Part shown: positions 32,101 to 41,509 of the stretch, piece after piece | Position numbering within the stretch: the stretch's first letter is position 1 | How the letters are laid out: every line of letters starts with the position of its first letter | DNA from: Prevotella sp. | GTDB lineage: Bacteria; Bacteroidota; Bacteroidia; Bacteroidales; Bacteroidaceae | Assembly (NCBI GenBank): GCA_017847725.1 | Contig: JAGAXW010000019.1 | Location: forward strand, 90,350-154,349 | Reading direction: 5' to 3' | Length of the DNA stretch: 64,000 bases | Translations under genes and position numbers: made by a program | The notes under the pieces: model-generated | Told to the model about the DNA's origin: nothing | Databases searched by the model: none | Seen by the model: only the letters and a program-made list of their open reading frames with translations

Positions 32101-35100
32101 TGTACGCCACCGTTGTAGAAGGTCACCGTGTTGTCTGTCTGGTTCAAGACCATAGCCACCTGCGTAAACGAGCTCTTGGCGATGGTAGAGTCAGAGACGA
32201 ATTCCTGCTTGTTGACCACGGCCTTCAGCTTGAAGTCCTTGGTCACCCACAGCTGCAGCGTCTGTCCGTTGGTGCCGTGCGAGAACAGCGGCATGTCGCG
32301 GCGTGCCGTCGTGTCGGGTCTCACCATCAGGTCGATGGTCACGTCCTTGCCGCTGAAGTTGCGCTTGGCCTCGGTCTCCACGCTCGACTTGCCCGTAAAC
32401 TGCACGCTCACGTTCGTCGACAGGTCGCTGTTGTTCACCTCGCCCCTCACCTCGAAGTTGGTGATGGCGCTCAGGTTGTTGTATTCGATATCCTCCGAGA
32501 AGTTGAACACGATATCGTCGGCCGGGGTCAGGATGCCGCTCTTCGGTTCGGGCGTGCCGAACAGCTGCGGGCGGCGCGTATCCTTGATGCCGCTGACTAT
32601 CTTCGACGACGTGGTGAGGAACTCGCTGCCGTTGCGGCAGAAGACGACGGCACGCAGGTCGTACGACTTCTCCGTCTCCCAGCCCTCGCCGTAGAACTCG
32701 GTCACGATGTTCTCGTTCTCCTTCATCAGCTTGCGCACGCCGTTGGCTTTGGCCATCAGCGTCGAGTCGGCATAGAACGAGCAGGCGTTGGTCCACGCGT
32801 CGTCGCCGCGCTGCGACTCCTTATACTGGAACTCGATGTGGTCGAAGTTGTGCTGATGGCGGTCGAATCCGTTGATGGTCACCGGTATGTACCAGCCGCG
32901 CTTGCTGTCCTTCTGCGCCTCGGTGTTCAGCACCCACTTGTCGCCCGGGGCGGAGATGGTGGCGCCGCCGGCCTCACGCAGGAAGTGTACGTCGAACGAC
33001 GTCCTGTCTACGGCGTTCGCCGCATCGGTGGGCGACATGACGCCGATGGTCAGGCCCTCGTAGTCGAAGCCCTGTCCGGCGCGCACCTCCAGCTGCAGCT
33101 GGGTGGTCACGCCCGGCATGATGGTCACGCTCATGCCACCGGTGGTCAGCGGTTGCCCGTCGACCGTCAGCTTGGCACCGTGCGGGTTGGCCTGGTCTAC
33201 CGCAAACAGGGTGAAGGCACCCGGCTTGTCGGCCATGTCGGGCTTCTCGCTCTCGTTGGCCAGGTAGATGGTGAAGCGGGCAGCATCGCTGATGGACACA
33301 CCGCTCACGCTCTGCTTGTCGAGGCGAATCGTCGGGTTGTTAATCTTCAGCGTACGGGCATCCAGGACGGTTCCCGGGTCGTAGAAGTGGGTCTTGCGCT
33401 CGTCCTCCCACGGGTTCTGCGTAGCACCGCCTCGCGTGCGGAACACGAAGCCGCGCGGACCCATTATCTGGTCGGCCTTCACCTCCTTGCCCACTTGCTT
33501 GATGACCTCGTCATACAGGTTGTTGAAGTTGTCGTTCGTAAAGACGTTGTCTGCCCTCACGGTAGCGGTGGCGTCGCCGGTCGATGCCGACACGCGATAG
33601 ACATCCACGTTCAGTCGGCTGCTCGGGTCGGCAGCAATGGTGAACGACGTCGTGCGGTTATAGGCCTTCGTGTTTGCGTTGTTGCCGATGGTCGAGTAGG
33701 CGACCACCGGTGCCAGCGTCCACTGGAACATCTTGCCGGCAAAGGTCACGCTCGACTTGTATCCGTATCCGGGATCAGCGTTATACGACATGCCGCTCAC
33801 GCTGGGCGTGGTATAGGTCTTCATCTCGGCCAGCGAGAGCAGGATGCCGCTGGCAATGGTCAGGCCAATCGAGCCGGCCGCGGCCACATGGCTGGAACCG
33901 GGACCGAAGTAGTCTGCCTCGTCAGCGATGGGGAAGTGGTGTCCCCACGTATTGGTAAAGTTGGTATCGAAGGTCTCGCTATAGTTCACGCCCTGGGCCC
34001 CTGCGATGTCGTAGTTGGCCAGCAGGTTGTTGGCGTTCAGCTTCTCGCCCTCGTTCTGGGATATCATCTCCATCCAGGCCTTGATGGTCTGGTACTTCTC
34101 CAGCACCTCGTCGCTGAAGTCCTGCTCGGTCTTGCCCGTAGGCAGCACCACCAGGTAGTTGATGCGCTTCTCAGCCTTGTCGATGGTGGTGTTATAGGCA
34201 TGGTCCTCCACCATTCTGTTGGCCACGGCAAACGCAGAGTCGGTGGGCTGGCGCAGCGACAGATAGACCGGCTGCTGCGTCTTGTCGGCTATGGCCTGTG
34301 CCTGCTCCTTGGTGCCCAGGTACATCATGTCGACTATCTCCCTGGCCTTGTCGGGGATAATCTGCTCCAGCAGCTGCTTCTGCGAGTAGACGAACTGCGA
34401 CTGCACCTTCGGACCGTAGCCCAGGGCCACGTCGCGAATCAGGTGGAGCGTGTCGCCCTTCTCGTTCTTGCCGCCGGCAATATATACCACCGAGCCACTG
34501 CTCAGCTCCTTGCCCACCTCAGAGACCATCTTGTCCTGAACGGCGCGGGCCTTGATCTCGTTCCACATGCTGTCGGTGACGGCACGGATGGTCGACATCG
34601 GGGTGACTACGGCATTCTGCACCGTACCGATGTACAGGTCGGCATCGGCACCCACCATCGACGGGTCGCCGCTGGTGCTGATATTATGGCTCACGTTCAT
34701 GCTGTACGAGAAGGCCTTGGTGCCATTGGCGTCATACTTGAACTCGCCCAGCTCGCCGTCGGAGGTGTCGGCAGCACTGATAGGTCCTACTGCCGTACCG
34801 ATGCCGTTCGGGGCTACCACGCTGGCCGACACGGTCTGCATCTTCTCACCATATTTATAGGTGAACAGCGGACCGGCCGAAATCGTGAGGCTCATCGTGT
34901 ACGTGTGGTTGAGGGTAGCACCCTTGGCCAGCGTCGACGAGCTGGCGGCACCCGGCGGGTCGCGCAGGATGTCGAACAGGATGGGCTTGCCCTCGGCCAT
35001 GATGTCCTGGCTCTTGCCGATGGGGAACATGTTGAGCACGTAGCCCCTCAGCGGCTTGGCCTCGAAGGTGGTGCCGTCGCGCTCCACGGTGAAGGTCACC

Positions 35101-38100
35101 GTCTTCAGGGCGTCCTCGCCCGTCAGCAGCTTCGTGGTCTGGTCGGCCTGCAGGGTGAAGATGGCCTGTCCGAGGCTGTCGAGCTGCAGCGGCTCCTTGG
35201 CGGCACCGGCCTTCATGCCGTTTTGCATGTAGGCATAGCCGCCGCCCAGGCGCACCATGTCCACCTTCTCATACCTCGTACTGTTGTTATAGGGATAGCG
35301 CTCGGCCACCTGCACCTGGATGCGGTACTTGCGCTCCATGCTGAACACGGGGTATCCGAAGCTGTAGAGCGCCTTCGTCGTGTCCTTAGGGTTCCTGTAG
35401 GCCAGCGGCACCTGGCGCCCGTCGCCCTTCAGGTCGGTAGCCATATAGAACTTGTCGCCCAGGTAGTCGAACGTGTCGTATGTCAGCTGCTTGTAGATTA
35501 CCTCCACCGGACTGTGGTAGATGCGGTTATAGACGGCGTTGTAGCTGGCTTTTGGATTCTCCACCATCTTGCTGTCCACGTCCTTGTAGTTGCCCGCGTA
35601 GGTGGTGTCCCTCCGCGTCAGGCAGTCGGTCAGGTCGACCACCTCGCTCACCTGCCCCTCCTGGAACAGCGTGGGATAGCCCTTGCAGTACACCTGCTGC
35701 ACCTTCCAGCGCACGGGCGGCAGCATCAGCATGTACTCGCCCGTCTTCGGGTCGGGCTGCACCACCATGCGCTTGCGCTCCGTCGTCACCTCGGTCTTGT
35801 GGCCGTTGCCGCGCGGATGTACGTAGGTGGTGTCGCGCCGTGTGCGGTTGGGGTTCAGGTTGTCGAACACCAGCCACGACGTGTTGTCGCCCTCCAGGGT
35901 GAGCACCATCGTCAGCGAGTCACCCAGGTTGTTGGTCGACAGGTTGTTGTCCAGCGGCATGCGGCCCTGGTCGTTGCCGCCCACCACGCGTCCGGCCAGC
36001 TTCACCTTCGTGGCGTCGTAGAAGTAGGTGCCGGCAATGTCGTCGTTGATGTTCTGCATGTTCTTGTTCTTGTAGTAGCCGTCACCCGTGAAGGTGTGCC
36101 CGGGCATCGCCACCTGGATGGTGTGCTCGCCGGGCAGCATGCGGAACGAGAAGCTGCCGTCGTGGTCGCTCTCATATATATCGCCTGTGTTGGTATGTAT
36201 GGTCTGGCCGTCCACCTTGAAGTTGGCCCCCTTCACGGGGATGCTCGTGCCGTCGTACATCACGTAGCCCGAGAAGCGCTTGCCGTTCTGGATGGTGAAC
36301 TCGCGCAGCGTCACGTTGTTGCTGTGGGCATCGAAGGTGGCTGATGCGCTGGTGGGCATCACCTCAATGCCGCCTCTGACTACGGTGCTCACGTTGTACG
36401 TGATGTCCGTCTTGTTGTGGTACGACAGTTCGTCGGCCTCGAAGAATCCGCTCTCGTCGGTATGCACCTTCACCGTGTCGCCATTGGCTATAATCTCCAC
36501 CTGGATGTTGGGAGCGCCCGTGCCGTCGTTGAAGCGCACATAGCCCTCCACGCGGCCCGTATGCTTACACTCGCCCAGCCTGACGTCGGTCTCGGTGGTG
36601 CTGATGCCCTCGCAGTCGTTCACGGCCAGCACCTTATACTCATACTTGAGCAGGGGCGACACCGTCGCGTCCTCGTAGCTCAGCTGGTCCAGGTTGGTGG
36701 CTATCTCCTTCCAGTCGTTGTCGCTGCCGCCTTCGTTGCGGCGCATCACCTTGAAGTAGTCGATGGGGTTGCCGTCGGTGTTCCACGACAGCAGCACGCT
36801 GCTCTGCCGTGTCGTCGTCATCAGCTGCTTCTCTATCGTACCCGTGTTCTCATGGTAGAAGTCGGGCAGCGTAGGCTTGGTGATGGTGGCATAGTTAGGC
36901 TCTGCCATCCTTGTGGTGGCGGGCACGATGTTGTAGCCCTCCTTCTTCCACGTGTCGCCCAGCTTGTTGTAGAAGTTATCAGCGGTTTCCTGCACTGTGG
37001 TGCGCATCACGGGAACCACCTTGCCGTCGACGACCTGCCATACGTCCTTACCGCCCAGCGTATCTACCAGCTCGGCTGCAGTCAGGGCTTTGGTAGAGTT
37101 CATCACCGGTACGGCCTTGTTGTCGACAAGGTGCCACGTACCGGCTTGTCTGCCGTTCATCAGATTGACGACTTCGCTCTGATCGCTCTTGTTGTGCTGG
37201 TCTACATTACTCCAACCGTGACGGGTAACGGTGTAACTGCCGTTATTGGTACCCCAACTCGAACCATTGTCAAGGCAGAAAAACATCCAATGAGCTTTCG
37301 GCCAGCCATTGTCATAAACGCGCTTTAAGAACCAGCTGCCGCCATTACTCCAGCCGATGATTTCACCTGCATAAGAATTGTCCGCATTATTTGTGTTAGC
37401 CTTGCCGTCAAAAAGACAGTCGTTCATGTTCACTAACGCATTATTAGAATATCCTATTATACCGCCGGCATGGGTTCTATTCGATGTAGTCTCTACTGAG
37501 ACCCACACACGGTTAAGAGTTATGGTGGGCGTTCCGTAAGCACCGCCTATAAGTCCGGCAGAGTACATACCGCCATTGACTTTTCCCGTTACATGCAGGT
37601 CGTTGATTGTGGCATGCCAAACCACGGGGAAGAGAGCTGCATAAGCGTTGTCGCCACTATCGATATCGATATTGATGGTGTGGCCGTTACCATTTAAGGT
37701 ACCCCACCAGGGCGCATCCATGAAGCCAACAGATTTTTTGACGCTAATGTCGGCTCTGAGGATGGCATCCACATAGTATTTGTTCTTGGCGTCTTTCACC
37801 AGCTGAACGAACTTGTCCCAGTCGCTGTCGCTGCGGATGATAATGCCCGATGGTGAATAGTAGGACATAGCGTGGCTGTTCTTTACTGTTACAACAGCCG
37901 ATTCCGATTTACGAGCCCACGTTTCACAGTTGTCGAACTTGGTATCAAGATGGTCAGGTTCGAAGAGACAGTTCTCGATGGTGGCCGTGCTATTATCTTG
38001 GCAATAGCCTATGAATCCGCCATTATGGTGGCTCTCTGCACCTTCAAAACTGCCGTCGAACTTAGAGTTACGTATAGTGGCGGTTGACCTTTCGCCCAAA

Positions 38101-40718
38101 CGGGATATGAAACCACCGTTGGTGAACTTTGTGCTGTTGATAGTCACCGATGAGCGGCAGTTCTCAATATTGACTTGATAACCATCAAAAGCATTGCCTA
38201 TCAGACCACCTGTATATTGCCCTGTGGTTTTGATGGTTCCTCTCACATGCAGATTCTTAATGGTAGCATTACCTGTATAGCGGAAGAGACCAAGGTAATT
38301 ATCCGTGAAGCCCGACTTATTGAAGGTTATGGTATGGCCGTTGCCGTCGAAGATGCCACGATAGAAAGCCGCCTCGCCGCCTCCCACGTAGTCGCTGACG
38401 GTGATGTCGGCATCGAGGACTGCATCCACATCGTACTGGTTCTTGGCTTCTTCCACCATGGTTCGGAACTTACTCCAGTCATCGCTGTTGCGGATGACGA
38501 TATATGACGAATACTGGCGGGTGGCATGGCAGTTGACGAACGAGGATTTCACGTTGCCCTCAGCCATGCGTGCCCAGGTCTGGCAACCTCCGGACTTGGT
38601 GGTGATGTGTTCGGGCGCAAAGACAGAGTTCTCGATAATCAGGTTACTACCGCCGTTTACCCAGCCTACAAAGCCGCCGTTGTGGCTGCTACTGGTACCC
38701 TCGAAGCTGCCGTCGAACTTACTGTTGCGGATGACGACATTGCCATTCATGCTTGCTATAAAGCCGCCGTTGGTGGCTTCGCCATTCACGCTGCTGTTGA
38801 TGGTCACTGACGAACGGCAGTTCTCGATGTTGACGGTGCTGCCTGCGAGCATCTCTACAATGAGTCCGGCCGCAAACTTCCCGTCGGTGGTGATGGTGCC
38901 TGCCGTATGCAGGTTGCGGATGGTGGCATTGCCCACATACCGGAAGGGAGCCAGATGACCAGGGCTGTTTCTATAGTTGACGGTCAGCGTATGCCCATTA
39001 CCATCAAAAACACCACGATAAGGGGCGTTCTCTCTGCCTACCGCATCGCTTGCAAGTGTGCTGGTGGAGATGTCGGCATAGAGACGGGCATTCACGTCCT
39101 TGCCATTGGCATTCTCCACCAGTGAGATGAACGTTCTCCAGTCGGATGCAGAGCGGATGGGGTAGTAGTAGGAACTCACCTGGTCGACAAAGTTGATGGG
39201 CGACTCGCCGCGCTCCACATACATGTCTATATCGTAGGTGACGCACGAACGCGTCAGGTTCACTATCTTGTAGCGCTGGTTGCGCTCGTTCTGGTCGAGC
39301 ACGTAGGTGAGGCTGTCCACCACGTGGCCGGCCTTGTTCTTTGAGACGACGCGCAGCACCATCTGGGCACGCTCGTCCCAGATGGCATTATACTCGTCGG
39401 CATACTGCCATGCCACACGCACGCTGTAGGCACGCTCGTCCTCCCACTTGGCCGTGTAGCTGGCTATGCGCAGCAGGTGCAGGTTGTCGACGATGCAGCG
39501 TGTGCTGGTGGCACAGTTGTTGTCTTTCCATCCCCAGTCCTGGGTGATGGTGCGGCGCACGCGGTAGGTCAGGCTGTCCAGCGTGCCGCCATTCTTGAGC
39601 ATGCTCGAGGTGAGCGCCTCTATCAGCGTGCTGTCGACGAAGGTGTACGAGCTCTTCTTGGTGGTCTTGCTGAAGAACTCCTGGTGGATGGTGACAAAGT
39701 CTTTCTCCTTGCCGGTTATCGAGCGCTGTATCTCGAAGAAGTCGGTGGGCGTGATGTCCTCGTCGTCCACGTAGGGCACGCTCCACTTCAGTTCCACCTT
39801 GCCCTTGCGGTCGCCAAGCGGGGTGGCCGTCAGTCCGATGGGGGCGTGGATGACGGATACGTTCTGTTTCGTGGAGCCTTGGTTCTCTATCAGGTAGGAG
39901 CCCTTGTCGCCGCGCTCCTTGTAGCTGGCCACGAGGCGGAAGTTGCGGTGGGGCTGGTTGGCATCGAGCATGATGACACCGCTGTTCGTGTTACTGATGA
40001 TTTCCTTCTGGTATTTATTGGAGGCATCGTAGTATTCGTAGTAGGCACTGGTGATGCTGTCGGAAGCCAAATACCAGGGCAGCTCCAGCTTGCTCGGGTT
40101 CTTGGGGTTGATCATGGCTGCCGACACGACGGGCTGCAGCTTGGCCGAGGGTGCCGGCATGTTGATGGTCTTCGGGTTCAGTCCGCTCACCTTCTCCTTG
40201 GTGCGGCTGTTACCGTTGCGGGTGACATCCCAGCTGAACACGAGTTTCTTGCCCAGCAGGTTGTAGGGCACCACCCACTCGGCACTGAAGCTGAAGGTCT
40301 TGTTGTCGCTGTTGCGCACCAGCGAGCGGTTGCCGCCGTTGTGCTTGGTGAGCCTGTAGGTGTTGCGCGTGTTGCCCAGCGTGATGTCGAAGAAGCCCTC
40401 GGTGGTGGTGTTGAACTCGCAGGCCAGCTCCGTGTGGTCGTTGTCTATATTCGTTTCCGACTTCCAGGTGAAGACGGTATAGGCTGATCCTCCGTCGACG
40501 GAGACCAGAAGCTTGCCCTCTTCAATCCACGTGTCGGCACCGTCGGTGTCGTAGACGGGTGCTTCGAAGTAGACGATGTTGGAGCCACCCAGCGAGACGG
40601 AGTAGTTGCTCTTGTCGTCTACATAAGTAGCTGACGCCCGTTGAGGCGCCAGCCAGATGAGGAGCGCCAGCAGCATGAGCCACGAGCGTCCTCGCAGAAT
40701 GTCAGAAATCTGTTGCAT
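29157..40718 (-). CDS. Giant (3,853-residue) T9SS-type multidomain surface protein
   Basis: Approximate residue positions follow. 1-30 signal peptide (LMLLALLIWLAPQRASA). 300-420 fibronectin-like region. 520-1190 three long repeats of about 220 residues, each with a SDW start, a DGNGHTI-type turn and GLUG-like text (NATIKNLHVRGTI). About 1285 fibronectin type III (VLLSWNTDGNPIDYFKVMRR). 1385-1600 three carboxypeptidase-regulatory-like beta units (GYVRFNDGTGAPN; GYVMYDGTSIPVKGANF). 1919 a RDPPGAASSSTLAKGA motif opening a region of about 700 residues I cannot assign. About 2793 and 3006 two LamG-like sandwiches. 3440-3800 modules shared with the lipoprotein downstream. The end (GVYIYNGKKIVVR) is a T9SS sorting tail. 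It is probably exported through PorV/PorU as a cell-surface adhesin or glycan-binding protein. Confidence 0.88.
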   Translation of the reverse strand: MQQISDILRGRSWLMLLALLIWLAPQRASATYVDDKSNYSVSLGGSNIVYFEAPVYDTDGADTWIEEGKLLVSVDGGSAYTVFTWKSETNIDNDHTELACEFNTTTEGFFDITLGNTRNTYRLTKHNGGNRSLVRNSDNKTFSFSAEWVVPYNLLGKKLVFSWDVTRNGNSRTKEKVSGLNPKTINMPAPSAKLQPVVSAAMINPKNPSKLELPWYLASDSITSAYYEYYDASNKYQKEIISNTNSGVIMLDANQPHRNFRLVASYKERGDKGSYLIENQGSTKQNVSVIHAPIGLTATPLGDRKGKVELKWSVPYVDDEDITPTDFFEIQRSITGKEKDFVTIHQEFFSKTTKKSSYTFVDSTLIEALTSSMLKNGGTLDSLTYRVRRTITQDWGWKDNNCATSTRCIVDNLHLLRIASYTAKWEDERAYSVRVAWQYADEYNAIWDERAQMVLRVVSKNKAGHVVDSLTYVLDQNERNQRYKIVNLTRSCVTYDIDMYVERGESPINFVDQVSSYYYPIRSASDWRTFISLVENANGKDVNARLYADISTSTLASDAVGRENAPYRGVFDGNGHTLTVNYRNSPGHLAPFRYVGNATIRNLHTAGTITTDGKFAAGLIVEMLAGSTVNIENCRSSVTINSSVNGEATNGGFIASMNGNVVIRNSKFDGSFEGTSSSHNGGFVGWVNGGSNLIIENSVFAPEHITTKSGGCQTWARMAEGNVKSSFVNCHATRQYSSYIVIRNSDDWSKFRTMVEEAKNQYDVDAVLDADITVSDYVGGGEAAFYRGIFDGNGHTITFNKSGFTDNYLGLFRYTGNATIKNLHVRGTIKTTGQYTGGLIGNAFDGYQVNIENCRSSVTINSTKFTNGGFISRLGERSTATIRNSKFDGSFEGAESHHNGGFIGYCQDNSTATIENCLFEPDHLDTKFDNCETWARKSESAVVTVKNSHAMSYYSPSGIIIRSDSDWDKFVQLVKDAKNKYYVDAILRADISVKKSVGFMDAPWWGTLNGNGHTINIDIDSGDNAYAALFPVVWHATINDLHVTGKVNGGMYSAGLIGGAYGTPTITLNRVWVSVETTSNRTHAGGIIGYSNNALVNMNDCLFDGKANTNNADNSYAGEIIGWSNGGSWFLKRVYDNGWPKAHWMFFCLDNGSSWGTNNGSYTVTRHGWSNVDQHNKSDQSEVVNLMNGRQAGTWHLVDNKAVPVMNSTKALTAAELVDTLGGKDVWQVVDGKVVPVMRTTVQETADNFYNKLGDTWKKEGYNIVPATTRMAEPNYATITKPTLPDFYHENTGTIEKQLMTTTRQSSVLLSWNTDGNPIDYFKVMRRNEGGSDNDWKEIATNLDQLSYEDATVSPLLKYEYKVLAVNDCEGISTTETDVRLGECKHTGRVEGYVRFNDGTGAPNIQVEIIANGDTVKVHTDESGFFEADELSYHNKTDITYNVSTVVRGGIEVMPTSASATFDAHSNNVTLREFTIQNGKRFSGYVMYDGTSIPVKGANFKVDGQTIHTNTGDIYESDHDGSFSFRMLPGEHTIQVAMPGHTFTGDGYYKNKNMQNINDDIAGTYFYDATKVKLAGRVVGGNDQGRMPLDNNLSTNNLGDSLTMVLTLEGDNTSWLVFDNLNPNRTRRDTTYVHPRGNGHKTEVTTERKRMVVQPDPKTGEYMLMLPPVRWKVQQVYCKGYPTLFQEGQVSEVVDLTDCLTRRDTTYAGNYKDVDSKMVENPKASYNAVYNRIYHSPVEVIYKQLTYDTFDYLGDKFYMATDLKGDGRQVPLAYRNPKDTTKALYSFGYPVFSMERKYRIQVQVAERYPYNNSTRYEKVDMVRLGGGYAYMQNGMKAGAAKEPLQLDSLGQAIFTLQADQTTKLLTGEDALKTVTFTVERDGTTFEAKPLRGYVLNMFPIGKSQDIMAEGKPILFDILRDPPGAASSSTLAKGATLNHTYTMSLTISAGPLFTYKYGEKMQTVSASVVAPNGIGTAVGPISAADTSDGELGEFKYDANGTKAFSYSMNVSHNISTSGDPSMVGADADLYIGTVQNAVVTPMSTIRAVTDSMWNEIKARAVQDKMVSEVGKELSSGSVVYIAGGKNEKGDTLHLIRDVALGYGPKVQSQFVYSQKQLLEQIIPDKAREIVDMMYLGTKEQAQAIADKTQQPVYLSLRQPTDSAFAVANRMVEDHAYNTTIDKAEKRINYLVVLPTGKTEQDFSDEVLEKYQTIKAWMEMISQNEGEKLNANNLLANYDIAGAQGVNYSETFDTNFTNTWGHHFPIADEADYFGPGSSHVAAAGSIGLTIASGILLSLAEMKTYTTPSVSGMSYNADPGYGYKSSVTFAGKMFQWTLAPVVAYSTIGNNANTKAYNRTTSFTIAADPSSRLNVDVYRVSASTGDATATVRADNVFTNDNFNNLYDEVIKQVGKEVKADQIMGPRGFVFRTRGGATQNPWEDERKTHFYDPGTVLDARTLKINNPTIRLDKQSVSGVSISDAARFTIYLANESEKPDMADKPGAFTLFAVDQANPHGAKLTVDGQPLTTGGMSVTIMPGVTTQLQLEVRAGQGFDYEGLTIGVMSPTDAANAVDRTSFDVHFLREAGGATISAPGDKWVLNTEAQKDSKRGWYIPVTINGFDRHQHNFDHIEFQYKESQRGDDAWTNACSFYADSTLMAKANGVRKLMKENENIVTEFYGEGWETEKSYDLRAVVFCRNGSEFLTTSSKIVSGIKDTRRPQLFGTPEPKSGILTPADDIVFNFSEDIEYNNLSAITNFEVRGEVNNSDLSTNVSVQFTGKSSVETEAKRNFSGKDVTIDLMVRPDTTARRDMPLFSHGTNGQTLQLWVTKDFKLKAVVNKQEFVSDSTIAKSSFTQVAMVLNQTDNTVTFYNGGVQLGKVHHLTASYTGTGPLIYGRTNDIDRNASQFYQGRMMECRLWYSAMSGGLIGTTYGYRRLSGYEKDLVDYYPMNEGSGKYVVDRTQGADAQLIEANWAIPHGYSLRLEKETKGVRLTQDALNRTNNQDYTLMFWFKTDADGRGTLLSNGRGLKQDNGAEHQFHIGFEDEKLMYRSNGFAAEVEGKWSDNQWHHYAMTVNRGRNEVNIYVDKEQRATFAADSLGGISGGYPMIGGSRYDMLNEKDSLETHDGTTPLKGNIDELLFFEQALPPTLINTYSTKSPQGDEYGLMTFLGFERQERQKNNDIETVPYLYSKKIYLDDKREVRYQVDSISRQPTGIPVRDYVFVDGTSVVERYVDNTQAAPVVPYEEVKNLKFSYIGRGNQLLVDLDEPGARLNRRHVYVTVRDVEDKNGNRMASPKTACYLVYNSSLEWLVNKVDHTVKYGSGEQIEMPFYNNSAVNHTYKIENCPKWLTLNSYSDVVAPQSLGAIVATVNKDLSIGSYSEIIYLTDEEGITEPLYLNLTVEGDKPSWANGIDKALLDYSMSISGQVYLYNQLDTDARDIVGAFDSQNVCHGYANISYSPETNESAVYLTVYDSIPNGRDLKFRLWQYSTGREIVLTATPAVKFSESAVLGTDTPVRFEGGDNCVQNFRLKQGWNWVSFNVTSSQQNKLTSLLSSMPWKEGDVLSILGSNLTMSYKDGKWMASGRAQDVPISSKNAYAIKVQEDCVLPVEGTVITDVSERTITVKKGWNGIGYTPTVSLSVDAALTDYFDEAEQGDVIKSHTEFAYFTKSGNTGQWRGSLQYMKPGEGYMMLRKGTSEVSFVYPYYDLSSYREAWSQGTVGKAALKRSTMSVSAHVVGVDVEDGDMLMAYSNGELVGEGVLTTTGEPAYMSIAGDTQQPIWFAVEREGEIVASTGEVMTFKADAVIGSPDEPTAINFVRADAEVGKWYTVDGLMLQEKPVRKGVYIYNGKKIVVR

Positions 40719-40749
40719 ATCGTATGTTTTTTATTTTTCTAAGAGGATG

Positions 40750-40757
40750 CAAATTTA
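40750..40757 (-). promoter_or_regulatory. -7 promoter box for the giant gene
   Basis: The minus strand reads TAAATTTG, a TAnnTTTG match, 32 bases before the ATG. A TTG lies 23 bases further upstream, slightly too far for a standard -33. Confidence 0.5.
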
Positions 40758-40804
40758 GTCATTTTCGCTCAGATAAACGACAACAAATATTCTATAACGC
40801 ATGT

Positions 40805-40844
40805 TTTTGCAAATTTTGAAACTGATTTTGCAAATTTTGAAACT
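40805..40844. repeat. Two 19-bp direct repeats, period 21, upstream of the giant gene
   Basis: TTTTGCAAATTTTGAAACT occurs at 40805-40823 and again at 40826-40844. The pair lies about 50-90 bases upstream of the -7 box of the giant gene, on one face of the helix (21-bp period), so it could be an operator. Confidence 0.75.
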
Positions 40845-40928
40845 TTTTGCTGATTTTGTATTCCACTCTTCGCCTATCCAGCACCCGACGTCTCTATCCG
40901 TGAGATTTACCGGTTCTGCGTCAATTTG

Positions 40929-41241
40929 GGTGGTGAAATATCGCTCATGGCACACTTCACCATAGTGTATAGGTAGCTCTCATTCTTTCGAGGTACAGAT
41001 TCGAGATGAAATTGAGCATCTAATAACGTGAGTTCGACGAATTCGCGTAGTTCCGCATAAAGTTTATTGATGTAAACACCAAACTTTATAAAGAAAACAG
41101 GATTCACAACAACCCGTATCTCTTTGTGTGACTGAACTTTAGATGTGAAACTAAGTTTTGGAGTACACAGACATGCAGTCCACGTGGGCGCTATCTATTA
41201 AATTAGGCTGCACCATCATCTACACCGGATATTTCACCACC
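40929..41241. repeat. Widely spaced 14-bp inverted repeat in a non-coding stretch
   Basis: GGTGGTGAAATATC at 40929-40942 is repeated in reverse complement at 41228-41241. The 285 bases between contain no convincing gene; short minus-strand frames there match nothing I know. The pair could be the ends of a small defunct mobile element or part of a repeat-rich relic. Confidence 0.5.
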
Positions 41242-41259
41242 TGAAGAGCCTGAGTTTGT

Positions 41260-41305
41260 ATCGTGCGACGGCCGTGGTAAATATGTGCGACGGCCGTCGC
41301 ACGAT
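41260..41305. repeat. Overlapping palindromes GTGCGACGGCCGTCGCAC
   Basis: The 16-base word ATCGTGCGACGGCCGT at 41260-41275 recurs in reverse complement at 41290-41305. Its second arm overlaps a perfect 18-bp palindrome at 41285-41302. Two alternative hairpins are therefore possible. Confidence 0.8.
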
Positions 41306-41377
41306 ATAACGCCATTGTTACAAAATATGAAATAGCCTATAATGGGAGATGATACAGACGTGACAATCCGAAAACAT

Positions 41378-41430
41378 AGTTTCACACATATCTCGTTAAG
41401 TATCAATGATATAAATCTACGTGTGAAACT
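41378..41430. repeat. 10-bp inverted repeat AGTTTCACAC / GTGTGAAACT
   Basis: The arms are 41378-41387 and 41421-41430. A third, degenerate copy of the GTGAAACT word lies near 41140. No gene is seen from 40740 to 41457. Confidence 0.65.
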
Positions 41431-41457
41431 GTATTTTTTCATCGTACTCACCCACAT

Positions 41458-41487
41458 AAAAAAATCCCCTCCCTTGTAGGGGAGGGG
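41458..41487 (-). terminator. Terminator of the seven-gene hydrolase operon
   Basis: On the minus strand CCCCTCCC and GGGAGGGG form a hairpin around a 6-base loop, followed by A and seven Ts. It lies 23 bases after the last stop of the operon. The hairpin is made by a copy of the G-rich palindromic repeat. Confidence 0.8.
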
Positions 41488-41500
41488 TTAGGGGTGGGGT
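41466..41500. repeat. G-rich palindromic repeat, copy 2
   Basis: CCCCTCCC (41466-41473) pairs with the G-rich arm at 41479-41487. A GGGGTGGGGT tail follows. It is the same family as the copies at 6573, 61570 and 63685, and here it serves as a terminator. Confidence 0.75.
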
Positions 41501-41509
41501 CAGTAATTC

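Noticed and set aside
30372-36344. A 1,990-residue open frame on the plus strand opposite the giant gene
   Set aside because: It mirrors the codon pattern of the minus-strand gene in GC-rich DNA, has His/Val/Leu-rich low-complexity text and no recognisable domain.
40755-41457. Three short minus-strand frames of 66-84 codons
   Set aside because: They overlap inverted repeats, have no start context and match no known family; treated as non-coding.
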